Assembly: GCA_963932955.1 (NCBI GenBank)
Contig: CAWVRK010000023.1
Span: 1 to 19,364, forward strand
Direction: 5' to 3'
Length of the DNA stretch: 19,364 nucleotides
From: Flavicella sp963932955
GTDB lineage: Bacteria; Bacteroidota; Bacteroidia; Flavobacteriales; Flavobacteriaceae
This document shows positions 8,070 to 14,474 of the stretch, in pieces (the stretch's first letter is position 1; each line of letters starts with the position of its first letter). A program made the translations under genes and the position numbers. The notes beneath the pieces are model-generated. The model did no database searches. It saw only the letters and a program-made list of their open reading frames with translations, and was not told the DNA's origin.

Positions 8070-9050
8070 TTAGAAAGAGTATACCGCTGCAATAGTCAAA
8101 GCGCTTACTGATTTTTCAGTAGGGAATGCTTCGATAAGTCCATCTTCAGAAGAGTCCATTCTTAGTTCCGTAATCACTTTCAAGTTGTCAGTAAGCGAAG
8201 AGCTCGCTGCCAAAGTCAAAGCGGTAACAGTTTCGTCAGAAGCACCGTTCAATTGGAAGAATTCTGGACGCAATCCAAGCGCGAAAGAATCTGAGAAGGT
8301 GTTTTCTATATACAAAGCAGCACCTTGGTATCCAGCATCTGCATCCTCAGAGTGTGCGTAAGCCGCGTTGATTCCTAAGAACAATGAGTCAGACAAATCA
8401 AATCCACCTGTATAATCCACAAACATATTGTCAGTGATTCCAGAACCGTCAACACCACCGTAAATAAAGTTCAAGTACTGTCCTTTGTAACCTACTTGAG
8501 CTCCAAATTGCATTTCACCTCCAACGTTTCCGTCAGCGCTAGAAATCGCGTGAGAATTGGTAACTGCCAACATGTAAGACAAATCTTCAGAAGCTGCATA
8601 GTCTAATTTTATCCCTGTATGAGAAAAAGGACCTGCGTTGAACAAATAAGATACTGTGTAGTTAAAGTTAGCAGCAGGAGAAATGACTTCGTATCCTAAG
8701 AACGTGTTGAATTGTCCAGCTGTGATCGTAGTTTTGTCACTGACATTGTAGTATGCGTACAATTGGTTGATGGCACCTGCTAGGTTGGCATCGTCTGCTT
8801 TGGGTCCAAAAGCCAAATCAGCTACAAAACCAGATTTTTCACCTTCGTAAGCGAAAACAGTATTGATAGATCCCAATCCAAATCCATTTGCATTTTGTGG
8901 ATTCGCAATTAAAATTCCAGGAGTTCCTGCTCCGTCAACAAAATTAGCAGTTCCGTACATGTCAACTGTTCCAGAGACAGATACTTTTGATTCTTGTGCA
9001 AAAGCTACGGTCGTTGCCAATAACAATGCAGATAAAACGATTTTTTTCAT
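8070..9050 (-). CDS. Outer-membrane beta-barrel porin, copy B
   Basis: This 326-residue protein has a signal peptide of about 18 residues (MKK, then a hydrophobic stretch ending AFA before Q19). The rest consists of short alternating amphipathic strands with Gly, Asp and Asn turns, and it ends in Tyr-Ser-Phe, the aromatic C terminus typical of outer-membrane barrels. It resembles Bacteroidota proteins annotated as porins or BBP2/OmpL-like barrels; the exact family should be checked. The protein is identical to the one encoded at 10707-11687. It is the first gene of a probable porin-glnK-amt1 operon, suggesting a role in letting ammonium or small nitrogen compounds through the outer membrane. 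That substrate is inferred from neighbours only. The promoter carries TACGTA boxes shared with copy A. Confidence 0.85.
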   Translation of the reverse strand: MKKIVLSALLLATTVAFAQESKVSVSGTVDMYGTANFVDGAGTPGILIANPQNANGFGLGSINTVFAYEGEKSGFVADLAFGPKADDANLAGAINQLYAYYNVSDKTTITAGQFNTFLGYEVISPAANFNYTVSYLFNAGPFSHTGIKLDYAASEDLSYMLAVTNSHAISSADGNVGGEMQFGAQVGYKGQYLNFIYGGVDGSGITDNMFVDYTGGFDLSDSLFLGINAAYAHSEDADAGYQGAALYIENTFSDSFALGLRPEFFQLNGASDETVTALTLAASSSLTDNLKVITELRMDSSEDGLIEAFPTEKSVSALTIAAVYSF

Positions 9051-9053
9051 AAT
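8104..9053. repeat. 950-bp direct repeat, right partner at 10741-11690
   Basis: Line-by-line comparison with 10741-11690 found no difference, in the same orientation and at a constant offset of 2,637 bp. Identity ends at 8103 on the 3' side of the porin gene and 3 bp upstream of its ATG. Beyond these points the flanks diverge. Confidence 0.93.
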
Positions 9054-9082
9054 AAAATATTTAGTTATGGTTAATATCGGGT

Positions 9083-9094
9083 CAAATATACGTA
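9083..9094 (-). promoter_or_regulatory. Porin B promoter -7 element with fused TACGTA box
   Basis: On the minus strand TATATTTG (9083-9090) is a perfect TAnnTTTG -7 element. The palindrome TACGTA (9089-9094) shares its TA. No TTG lies at the usual distance upstream, so the promoter may need an activator. The leader between it and the ATG contains an 18-base stretch (9064-9081, starting GTTATGG on the plus strand) that is nearly unchanged upstream of porin A. Confidence 0.6.
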
Positions 9095-9139
9095 GTTTTT
9101 AGTATAAAAAAATTAATACCACAAAAACAAGTAGCTATT

Positions 9140-9169
9140 TACGTTGATTTACGTATTTTTTGCTACGTA
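9140..9169. promoter_or_regulatory. TACGTA box array upstream of porin B
   Basis: Three boxes: TACGTT at 9140, TACGTA at 9150 and TACGTA at 9164. The first two form a direct repeat TTACGTN-N3-TTACGTA with a 10-bp period, about one helical turn. The second and third also read GTA-N8-TAC, a spacing used by some CRP-family proteins, but that spacing does not recur at porin A. Probably an operator of an unidentified regulator. Confidence 0.5.
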
Positions 9170-9295
9170 TTTTGTCAATATAATAATTTGTTTTGAGTTA
9201 TAATCTATTTGAAAACAGGTATTTAAGGGTTGTTTGGTCTGAAATACGCAGGTTGTTGATAACTCTGTTAAAAAAAACTCCGAATTGGACATAAA

Positions 9296-9327
9296 AAAAA
9301 GGCCCTGTATAAATACAAGACCTTTTT
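9296..9327 (-). terminator. Rho-independent terminator after amt2
   Basis: On the minus strand the RNA forms a 15-bp stem (9313-9327 pairing with 9296-9310) using two G-U wobbles, then runs into eight U. On the plus strand the same wobbles would be A-C mismatches, so the element is built for the minus strand. It lies 74 bp after the amt2 stop and should separate the porin A-amt2 unit from porin B. The remaining sequence between here and porin B (9170-9295) is AT-rich with nothing else recognised. Confidence 0.8.
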
Positions 9328-9352
9328 CAAGCAATCAATTAATTGCTTTTTG

Positions 9353-9390
9353 AAAACCTGTTGTTTGATAAACACCAAACAGCAGGTTTT
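9353..9390. terminator. Second stem-loop just after amt2
   Basis: A 15-bp stem (9353-9367 with 9376-9390) has an 8-base loop, 10 bp after the amt2 stop codon. One position is a G-U wobble on the plus strand but a mismatch on the minus strand, and the plus side is followed by a T-rich run. It may protect the amt2 mRNA 3' end or stop antisense transcription coming from the left. Confidence 0.5.
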
Positions 9391-9400
9391 ATTTTGAGAA

Positions 9401-10672
9401 CTACTCTTCGATTTCTCTTGTGCGTTTTCCATGGTACGCAATGGAACCGTGCTCAGAGATGTCCAAACCTTGCAATTCTTCTTTTTCTGTTACACGCAAG
9501 CCGATTGTCGCTTTCAAAATTCCAAAGACTATAAAAGACAAGACTACTGCCCAAATTGCATATGCAAAAGCACCTGTAGTTTGTGCGATCAATTGGTCTG
9601 CACCACCACCGTTGAAAAGTCCGATGGCTGTATCACCATCAACTCCCCAAAGACCGATCACAATCGTTCCCCAGAATCCGGCAACACCGTGTACAGAGGC
9701 TGCACCAATGGCATCGTCAATTTTCAATTTCTTTTCAATGAATTCGATAGAGAAGACCACCAAGATACCACCGACCAAACCGGCCAATACAGCACCGCCA
9801 TCTGTCATGTTTCCACATCCAGCAGTGATACTTACCAATCCGGCAAGTGCACCGTTCAAGGTCATTCCAAGATTTGGTTTTCCATAATAGAACCAAGTTG
9901 TAATCAAAGCACCCAAAGCACCAGCAGCTGCTGCCAAGTTGGTCGCTACGATCACTGCAGAAGCAGCAACCGCATCATCACCACCCCATGCCAATTGAGA
10001 ACCTCCGTTGAATCCGAACCATCCCAACCAAAGGACAAATACCCCTAAAGTTGCTAAAATTTGGTTGTGTCCAGGAATTGCAAAGATTTTTCCATCTACG
10101 TATTTTCCAATACGAGGTCCTACCATATAAGCAGCGACTAAGGCAGCAAAACCACCTACAGCGTGTACGATAGAAGATCCTGCAAAGTCAATAAAGCCCA
10201 TTTCTGTCAACCATCCAGATCCTTGCCATTGCCATCCCCCAGCGATTGGGTAGATGATCGCTGTCATTACGACAGAGAAAATAGCATAGGTAGAGTATTT
10301 TGTTCTCCCTGCAATCGCACCAGATACGATGGTAGCAGCAGTTGCAGCAAACATGGTTTGGAAGAATAAGTCAGCGCCTTCTCCTTGGAAAAGACCTCCC
10401 CAGAAGAACCATCCATTAGAAGTTTCTCCGTACATCAAGGAGTATCCAACCAACCAGTAGGTCAGAGATCCGATACAGATGTCGAGAATGTTTTTCATCG
10501 CGATGTTGACCGCGTTTTTAGACTGTGTCATACCAGATTCTACCAATGTAAAACCTGCTTGCATAAAGAATACCAAGATTCCGGATAGGAGCATCCAAAG
10601 CATTCCCATGTCTCCTGTAGTAGCGGCAGTATCCTGCACGATTGGAGCTGTTGTTAATAATGTACTTAACAT
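9401..10672 (-). CDS. amt: Ammonium transporter (Amt2)
   Basis: This is a 423-residue Amt-family inner-membrane channel. It begins with a 20-residue stretch before the first helix that Amt1 lacks; it is Thr/Ala-rich and could be a short periplasmic segment. Pathway residues are intact: twin histidines H170 and H328, F108 and F221, Trp in WQW (147-149), D162, and S225 in NGGS. The cytosolic tail RVTEKEELQGLDISEHG is the type that contacts P-II, so regulation by the nearby P-II protein is plausible. It lies 34 bp after porin copy A, forming a porin-amt pair parallel to the porin-glnK-amt1 unit but without its own P-II gene. The two transporters are clear paralogues with many differences, so they may differ in affinity or in when they are used. 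Confidence 0.95.
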   Translation of the reverse strand: MLSTLLTTAPIVQDTAATTGDMGMLWMLLSGILVFFMQAGFTLVESGMTQSKNAVNIAMKNILDICIGSLTYWLVGYSLMYGETSNGWFFWGGLFQGEGADLFFQTMFAATAATIVSGAIAGRTKYSTYAIFSVVMTAIIYPIAGGWQWQGSGWLTEMGFIDFAGSSIVHAVGGFAALVAAYMVGPRIGKYVDGKIFAIPGHNQILATLGVFVLWLGWFGFNGGSQLAWGGDDAVAASAVIVATNLAAAAGALGALITTWFYYGKPNLGMTLNGALAGLVSITAGCGNMTDGGAVLAGLVGGILVVFSIEFIEKKLKIDDAIGAASVHGVAGFWGTIVIGLWGVDGDTAIGLFNGGGADQLIAQTTGAFAYAIWAVVLSFIVFGILKATIGLRVTEKEELQGLDISEHGSIAYHGKRTREIEE

Positions 10673-10706
10673 AATTGTTTTTGTTTTAAGTTAAAATATA
10701 TATTTC

Positions 10707-11687
10707 TTAGAAAGAGTATACCGCAGCGATTGTCAAAGCACTTACTGATTTTTCAGTAGGGAATGCTTCGATAAGTCCATCTTCAGAAGAGTCCATTCTT
10801 AGTTCCGTAATCACTTTCAAGTTGTCAGTAAGCGAAGAGCTCGCTGCCAAAGTCAAAGCGGTAACAGTTTCGTCAGAAGCACCGTTCAATTGGAAGAATT
10901 CTGGACGCAATCCAAGCGCGAAAGAATCTGAGAAGGTGTTTTCTATATACAAAGCAGCACCTTGGTATCCAGCATCTGCATCCTCAGAGTGTGCGTAAGC
11001 CGCGTTGATTCCTAAGAACAATGAGTCAGACAAATCAAATCCACCTGTATAATCCACAAACATATTGTCAGTGATTCCAGAACCGTCAACACCACCGTAA
11101 ATAAAGTTCAAGTACTGTCCTTTGTAACCTACTTGAGCTCCAAATTGCATTTCACCTCCAACGTTTCCGTCAGCGCTAGAAATCGCGTGAGAATTGGTAA
11201 CTGCCAACATGTAAGACAAATCTTCAGAAGCTGCATAGTCTAATTTTATCCCTGTATGAGAAAAAGGACCTGCGTTGAACAAATAAGATACTGTGTAGTT
11301 AAAGTTAGCAGCAGGAGAAATGACTTCGTATCCTAAGAACGTGTTGAATTGTCCAGCTGTGATCGTAGTTTTGTCACTGACATTGTAGTATGCGTACAAT
11401 TGGTTGATGGCACCTGCTAGGTTGGCATCGTCTGCTTTGGGTCCAAAAGCCAAATCAGCTACAAAACCAGATTTTTCACCTTCGTAAGCGAAAACAGTAT
11501 TGATAGATCCCAATCCAAATCCATTTGCATTTTGTGGATTCGCAATTAAAATTCCAGGAGTTCCTGCTCCGTCAACAAAATTAGCAGTTCCGTACATGTC
11601 AACTGTTCCAGAGACAGATACTTTTGATTCTTGTGCAAAAGCTACGGTCGTTGCCAATAACAATGCAGATAAAACGATTTTTTTCAT
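10707..11687 (-). CDS. Outer-membrane beta-barrel porin, copy A
   Basis: It encodes exactly the same 326-residue barrel as 8070-9050: a signal peptide cut after about residue 18, beta-strand-rich repeats and a C-terminal Phe. The DNA differs from copy B only at four third-codon positions within the last 33 bp (10725, 10728, 10731, 10740). It is the first gene of a porin-amt2 pair, with 34 bp between the genes. Identical proteins under two similar promoters would raise porin dosage and keep a porin in front of each Amt gene. The family name is tentative (porin, possibly BBP2/OmpL-like), and the transport substrate is inferred from the ammonium genes around it. Confidence 0.85.
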   Translation of the reverse strand: MKKIVLSALLLATTVAFAQESKVSVSGTVDMYGTANFVDGAGTPGILIANPQNANGFGLGSINTVFAYEGEKSGFVADLAFGPKADDANLAGAINQLYAYYNVSDKTTITAGQFNTFLGYEVISPAANFNYTVSYLFNAGPFSHTGIKLDYAASEDLSYMLAVTNSHAISSADGNVGGEMQFGAQVGYKGQYLNFIYGGVDGSGITDNMFVDYTGGFDLSDSLFLGINAAYAHSEDADAGYQGAALYIENTFSDSFALGLRPEFFQLNGASDETVTALTLAASSSLTDNLKVITELRMDSSEDGLIEAFPTEKSVSALTIAAVYSF

Positions 11688-11690
11688 AAT
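10741..11690. repeat. 950-bp direct repeat, left partner at 8104-9053
   Basis: Identical to 8104-9053 by line-by-line reading and in the same orientation. The pair flanks amt2, so recombination between the copies would delete or amplify a 2,637-bp unit containing amt2 and one porin. Confidence 0.93.
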
Positions 11691-11723
11691 GTGATAATTT
11701 AAATGTTATGGTTAATATCGGGA

Positions 11724-11735
11724 CAAACTTACGTA
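11724..11735 (-). promoter_or_regulatory. Porin A promoter -7 element with fused TACGTA box
   Basis: On the minus strand TAAGTTTG (11724-11731) matches TAnnTTTG. TACGTA at 11730-11735 shares its TA, exactly as at porin B. No TTG is found 17-23 bp upstream; a second TACGTA box lies there instead. Confidence 0.6.
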
Positions 11736-11739
11736 GTTT

Positions 11740-11777
11740 TACGTAATAAATATATTTTTTTAAGAAAAAATTACGTA
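11740..11777. promoter_or_regulatory. TACGTA boxes upstream of porin A
   Basis: TACGTA occurs at 11740-11745, exactly 10 bp from the box at 11730 (TTACGTA-N3-TTACGTA), and again at 11772-11777. The 10-bp direct-repeat spacing is the same as in the porin B array. This is a candidate operator for nitrogen-responsive control; the regulator is unknown. Confidence 0.5.
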
Positions 11778-12294
11778 TATTTTAAGTATAAAGCTTTGAT
11801 TTTAAGCTCTTTTTTTAGTAAAAACATAATTAAACACTTTTATTTTGGTTTTTTTTTAGGATTTATTCTAAACAAAACCTTTTTTTTTAAGATTTTCGTA
11901 AAAATGAACCAGCACCTATTTTGTTTCCCTAAACAGCATAAATCTGGTACAGTACCATACAATAAGCTGTTTTTTAGCAGTTTTTAAAATGTGTTAAGCT
12001 TTGTATATTTTCAAATTCCTGCATTTTTTGAAGATTATATTTTGCTTTTCTACGTAAAAAGAGTTTGGTGTAGCAGAAAGTTTGTTAGGAGGGCTGGTTT
12101 TTTTCAATTCCAGTGCTCTGGTGATGGCGATTCAGTAGGTTCAAAAGAAGTAAATATGTAAAGGCTATGCGTTAAAGGTATTGGCAATGTTCACGAGCGT
12201 TTTCTTAACAAAGGGAGATTCAACTATATTTTGCGTCATTTTGTGTGCAAACCGCATTTAATTTTTTTAAGTTGAATTATATCTATAAATTTAG
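11778..12294. other. Long AT-rich intergenic region, no gene recognised
   Basis: This stretch separates the minus-strand porin A from the plus-strand DUF4212 gene. It is rich in T-runs. I found no convincing reading frame, no exact TAnnTTTG promoter element on either strand and no strong terminator. One further TACGTA lies at 12051-12056. TAAATTTA (12286-12293), one base off the -7 consensus, could serve the DUF4212 gene but has no properly spaced TTG. Confidence 0.5.
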
Positions 12295-12319
12295 TGCACT
12301 CAAATAATTCGGGAGTGCA
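12295..12319 (+). promoter_or_regulatory. Inverted repeat in the DUF4212 leader
   Basis: TGCACTC (12295-12301) and GAGTGCA (12313-12319) form a 7-bp perfect dyad with an 11-base centre, 20 bp before the DUF4212 ATG. If transcription starts just after the near-consensus element at 12286-12293, this would fold at the 5' end of the mRNA. Alternatively it is a protein-binding site. Confidence 0.4.
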
Positions 12320-12339
12320 ATTCTTTTAAAACTGTAAAA

Positions 12340-12594
12340 ATGGCAAACAAAGATTTGAAAAAGTATTGGAAAGAGAACCTCAGGTATTTAATGTATCTAC
12401 TTGCCGTATGGTTTGTGGTGTCTTACGGCTGTGGGATTTTGTTTGTAGACGCTTTGAACAGCATTCGTTTGGGAGGGTTCAAGCTGGGGTTTTGGTTTGC
12501 ACAACAAGGAGCCATGTATGTTTTTGTAATTTTAATCTTTGTCTACATTCACTTGATGACCAAATTGGACAAAAAATATGGATTGGATGTATAA
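12340..12594 (+). CDS. DUF4212 protein, small subunit of sodium:solute symporter
   Basis: This 84-residue membrane protein has two hydrophobic helices (about residues 15-37 and 49-71) and charged ends. It starts MANKDLKKYWKEN and ends in the basic/acidic KLDKKYGLD. This matches the DUF4212 family, which is found paired with a large sodium:solute symporter subunit of the VC_2705 type; here that gene follows after 120 bp. By analogy with the small YjcH protein beside E. coli ActP, it probably helps assemble or tune the transporter. YjcH belongs to a different family (DUF485), so the parallel is functional only. The gene opens a likely DUF4212-symporter-acs operon for acetate use. Confidence 0.9.
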   Translation: MANKDLKKYWKENLRYLMYLLAVWFVVSYGCGILFVDALNSIRLGGFKLGFWFAQQGAMYVFVILIFVYIHLMTKLDKKYGLDV

Positions 12595-12619
12595 AAGCAG
12601 CTGACATGCAGCATGCTTT
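12594..12619 (+). other. Intercistronic stem-loop after DUF4212
   Basis: Starting at the last base of the DUF4212 stop codon, AAAGCA pairs with TGCTTT and GCTG with CAGC, with one bulged A and a 5-base loop. No T-run follows, so it is not a typical terminator. It may be a processing or stability site that sets different levels of small and large subunit. A 9-codon frame (12621-12647, MANKELFF) follows directly. Confidence 0.4.
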
Positions 12620-12714
12620 GATGGCAAACAAGGAACTCTTCTTCTAAAAACCAGCCGTCAATCAAAAAAAACAGCGATTTACACTTTTAAATTTCATTTC
12701 AAACAATATTACAG

Positions 12715-14403
12715 ATGAGTGCACAAGAATGGATTTGGCTTTTGGTAGGTTTGACATTTGCCTTGTATATAGGAATTGCCATATGGACTCGAGCAGATTC
12801 GACCAAAGAATTTTATGTTGCGGGTGGCGGGGTCTCTCCCTTGGCCAACGGTTTGGCAACTGCTGCAGACTGGATGTCGGCAGCTTCTTTTATTTCCATG
12901 GCAGGCTTGATTTCTTTTAGCGGTTATGACGGATCGGTATACCTTATGGGTTGGACCGGAGGCTATGTGCTGCTCGCTTTGTTGCTCGCACCTTACCTGC
13001 GGAAATTTGGAAAATTTACCGTCCCTGATTTTATTGGAGATCGTTACTATTCCAATACAGCGAGAACAGTAGCAGTCTTTTGTGCCTTGATCATTTCCTT
13101 TACGTACATCGCAGGTCAAATGCGTGGAGTTGGTTTGGTCTTTTCAAGGTATTTGGAAGTAGACATCAATACGGGAGTGGTCATCGGAATGATCATCGTC
13201 CTCTTTTATGCAGTGTTGGGAGGAATGAAAGGCATTACCTATACCCAGGTAGCCCAGTATTGTGTATTGATTTTTGCCTTTATGGTCCCCGCGATTTTTA
13301 TCAGTTTTCAGATGACGGGCAATTTGCTTCCGCAATTGGGCTTTGGAAGTACGGGAACTGACGGTGTTTATTTGCTTGACAAATTGGATGGGCTCCACCG
13401 AGAATTGGGATTTCATGAATACACATCAGGCTCGAAGTCGGTGGTGGATGTCTTTTTTATCACGGCTGCTTTGATGGTAGGCACGGCAGGTTTGCCCCAT
13501 GTCATCGTTCGTTTCTTTACGGTAAACAAAGTCAGTGATGCACGTAAATCTGCAGGCTGGGCCTTGTTGTTTATTGCGATATTGTACACCACGGCTCCTG
13601 CCATTGCCGTTTTTGCAAGAACCAATTTGATCGAAACGGTAAGCAATCAAAAATACGAAGAACTCCCAGATTGGTTCCACACCTGGGAAACGACAGGTTT
13701 GTTGCAATTTGAAGATAAAAATGCAGATGGCTTGGTGCAATATGTCGCTGATGCAACAATCAACGAGTTGCAGGTAGACAAAGACATCATGGTTTTGGCA
13801 AACCCAGAAATTGCCAATTTGCCCAATTGGGTGATTGGATTGATTGCAGCGGGAGCATTGGCTGCTGCCTTGTCCACAGCAGCAGGTTTGTTGCTGGTGA
13901 TTTCCGCCTCAGTGTCACACGATTTGATAAAAAAAATGATTCGTCCTGCCATATCAGAAAAAGGAGAACTGATTGCGGCACGCCTATCGGCCTTAGCTGC
14001 CGTCATATTGGCGGGGTATTTTGGTATCCATCCGCCAGGATTTGTTGCTGCTACCGTCGCCCTCGCTTTTGGATTGGCAGCCGCTTCCTTTTTTCCAGCC
14101 ATCGTCTTGGGCATTTTTTACAAACGAATGAACAAAGAGGGCGCCGTAGCCGGAATGGTTTTGGGAGTGCTGTTGATGCTCTACTACATGACCCGATTCA
14201 AGTTCGGTTGGTTTGGCGGCGGAACTCAAGCTGAATGGTGGTTCGGTATCTCGCCCGAAGGATTTGGAACCTATGCCATGCTAGTAAATTTTGCGGTATC
14301 TTTAGGGGTCTCAAAATTTACACCCGCACCTCCAAAAGAAGTGCAAGAAATTGTAGAAAACATTCGAATTCCATCTGGAGCAGCTGCTGCTCATGACAAT
14401 TGA
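12715..14403 (+). CDS. Sodium:solute symporter large subunit, probable acetate uptake
   Basis: This is a 562-residue inner-membrane transporter of the sodium:solute symporter superfamily, VC_2705-like, with roughly 13 helices. Family marks include GLATAADWMSAASFISMAG near residues 43-61, the LRKFGKFTVPDFIGDRYY segment, and GGMKGITYTQVAQY (169-182), which corresponds to the SSS signature region. A hydrophilic stretch of about 60 residues (roughly 305-362) lies between two helices and is longer than in many relatives. It has no signal peptide. The partner small subunit is just upstream and acs is 71 bp downstream, so acetate or a similar short carboxylate is the likely substrate. This is inferred from context; the sequence alone does not fix the substrate. 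It could be called actP-like, but it is not a close match to E. coli ActP. Confidence 0.9.
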   Translation: MSAQEWIWLLVGLTFALYIGIAIWTRADSTKEFYVAGGGVSPLANGLATAADWMSAASFISMAGLISFSGYDGSVYLMGWTGGYVLLALLLAPYLRKFGKFTVPDFIGDRYYSNTARTVAVFCALIISFTYIAGQMRGVGLVFSRYLEVDINTGVVIGMIIVLFYAVLGGMKGITYTQVAQYCVLIFAFMVPAIFISFQMTGNLLPQLGFGSTGTDGVYLLDKLDGLHRELGFHEYTSGSKSVVDVFFITAALMVGTAGLPHVIVRFFTVNKVSDARKSAGWALLFIAILYTTAPAIAVFARTNLIETVSNQKYEELPDWFHTWETTGLLQFEDKNADGLVQYVADATINELQVDKDIMVLANPEIANLPNWVIGLIAAGALAAALSTAAGLLLVISASVSHDLIKKMIRPAISEKGELIAARLSALAAVILAGYFGIHPPGFVAATVALAFGLAAASFFPAIVLGIFYKRMNKEGAVAGMVLGVLLMLYYMTRFKFGWFGGGTQAEWWFGISPEGFGTYAMLVNFAVSLGVSKFTPAPPKEVQEIVENIRIPSGAAAAHDN

Positions 14404-14474
14404 TTAAAATGTTGTAAAATAGTTTGGCTTCTTCTGCGCAAAAGAGGTAGTTATCTGACATAAGAAATAAAAAA

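Noticed and set aside
9153..9166. GTA-N8-TAC, an NtcA-type site upstream of porin B
   Set aside because: NtcA is cyanobacterial, and the same spacing does not recur at porin A, where the boxes give GTA-N4-TAC. The common element is TACGTA with a 10-bp repeat.
11703..11987. 94-codon plus-strand frame in the intergenic region
   Set aside because: The translation is a Phe/Lys-rich product of T- and A-runs, and it overlaps the porin A promoter boxes.
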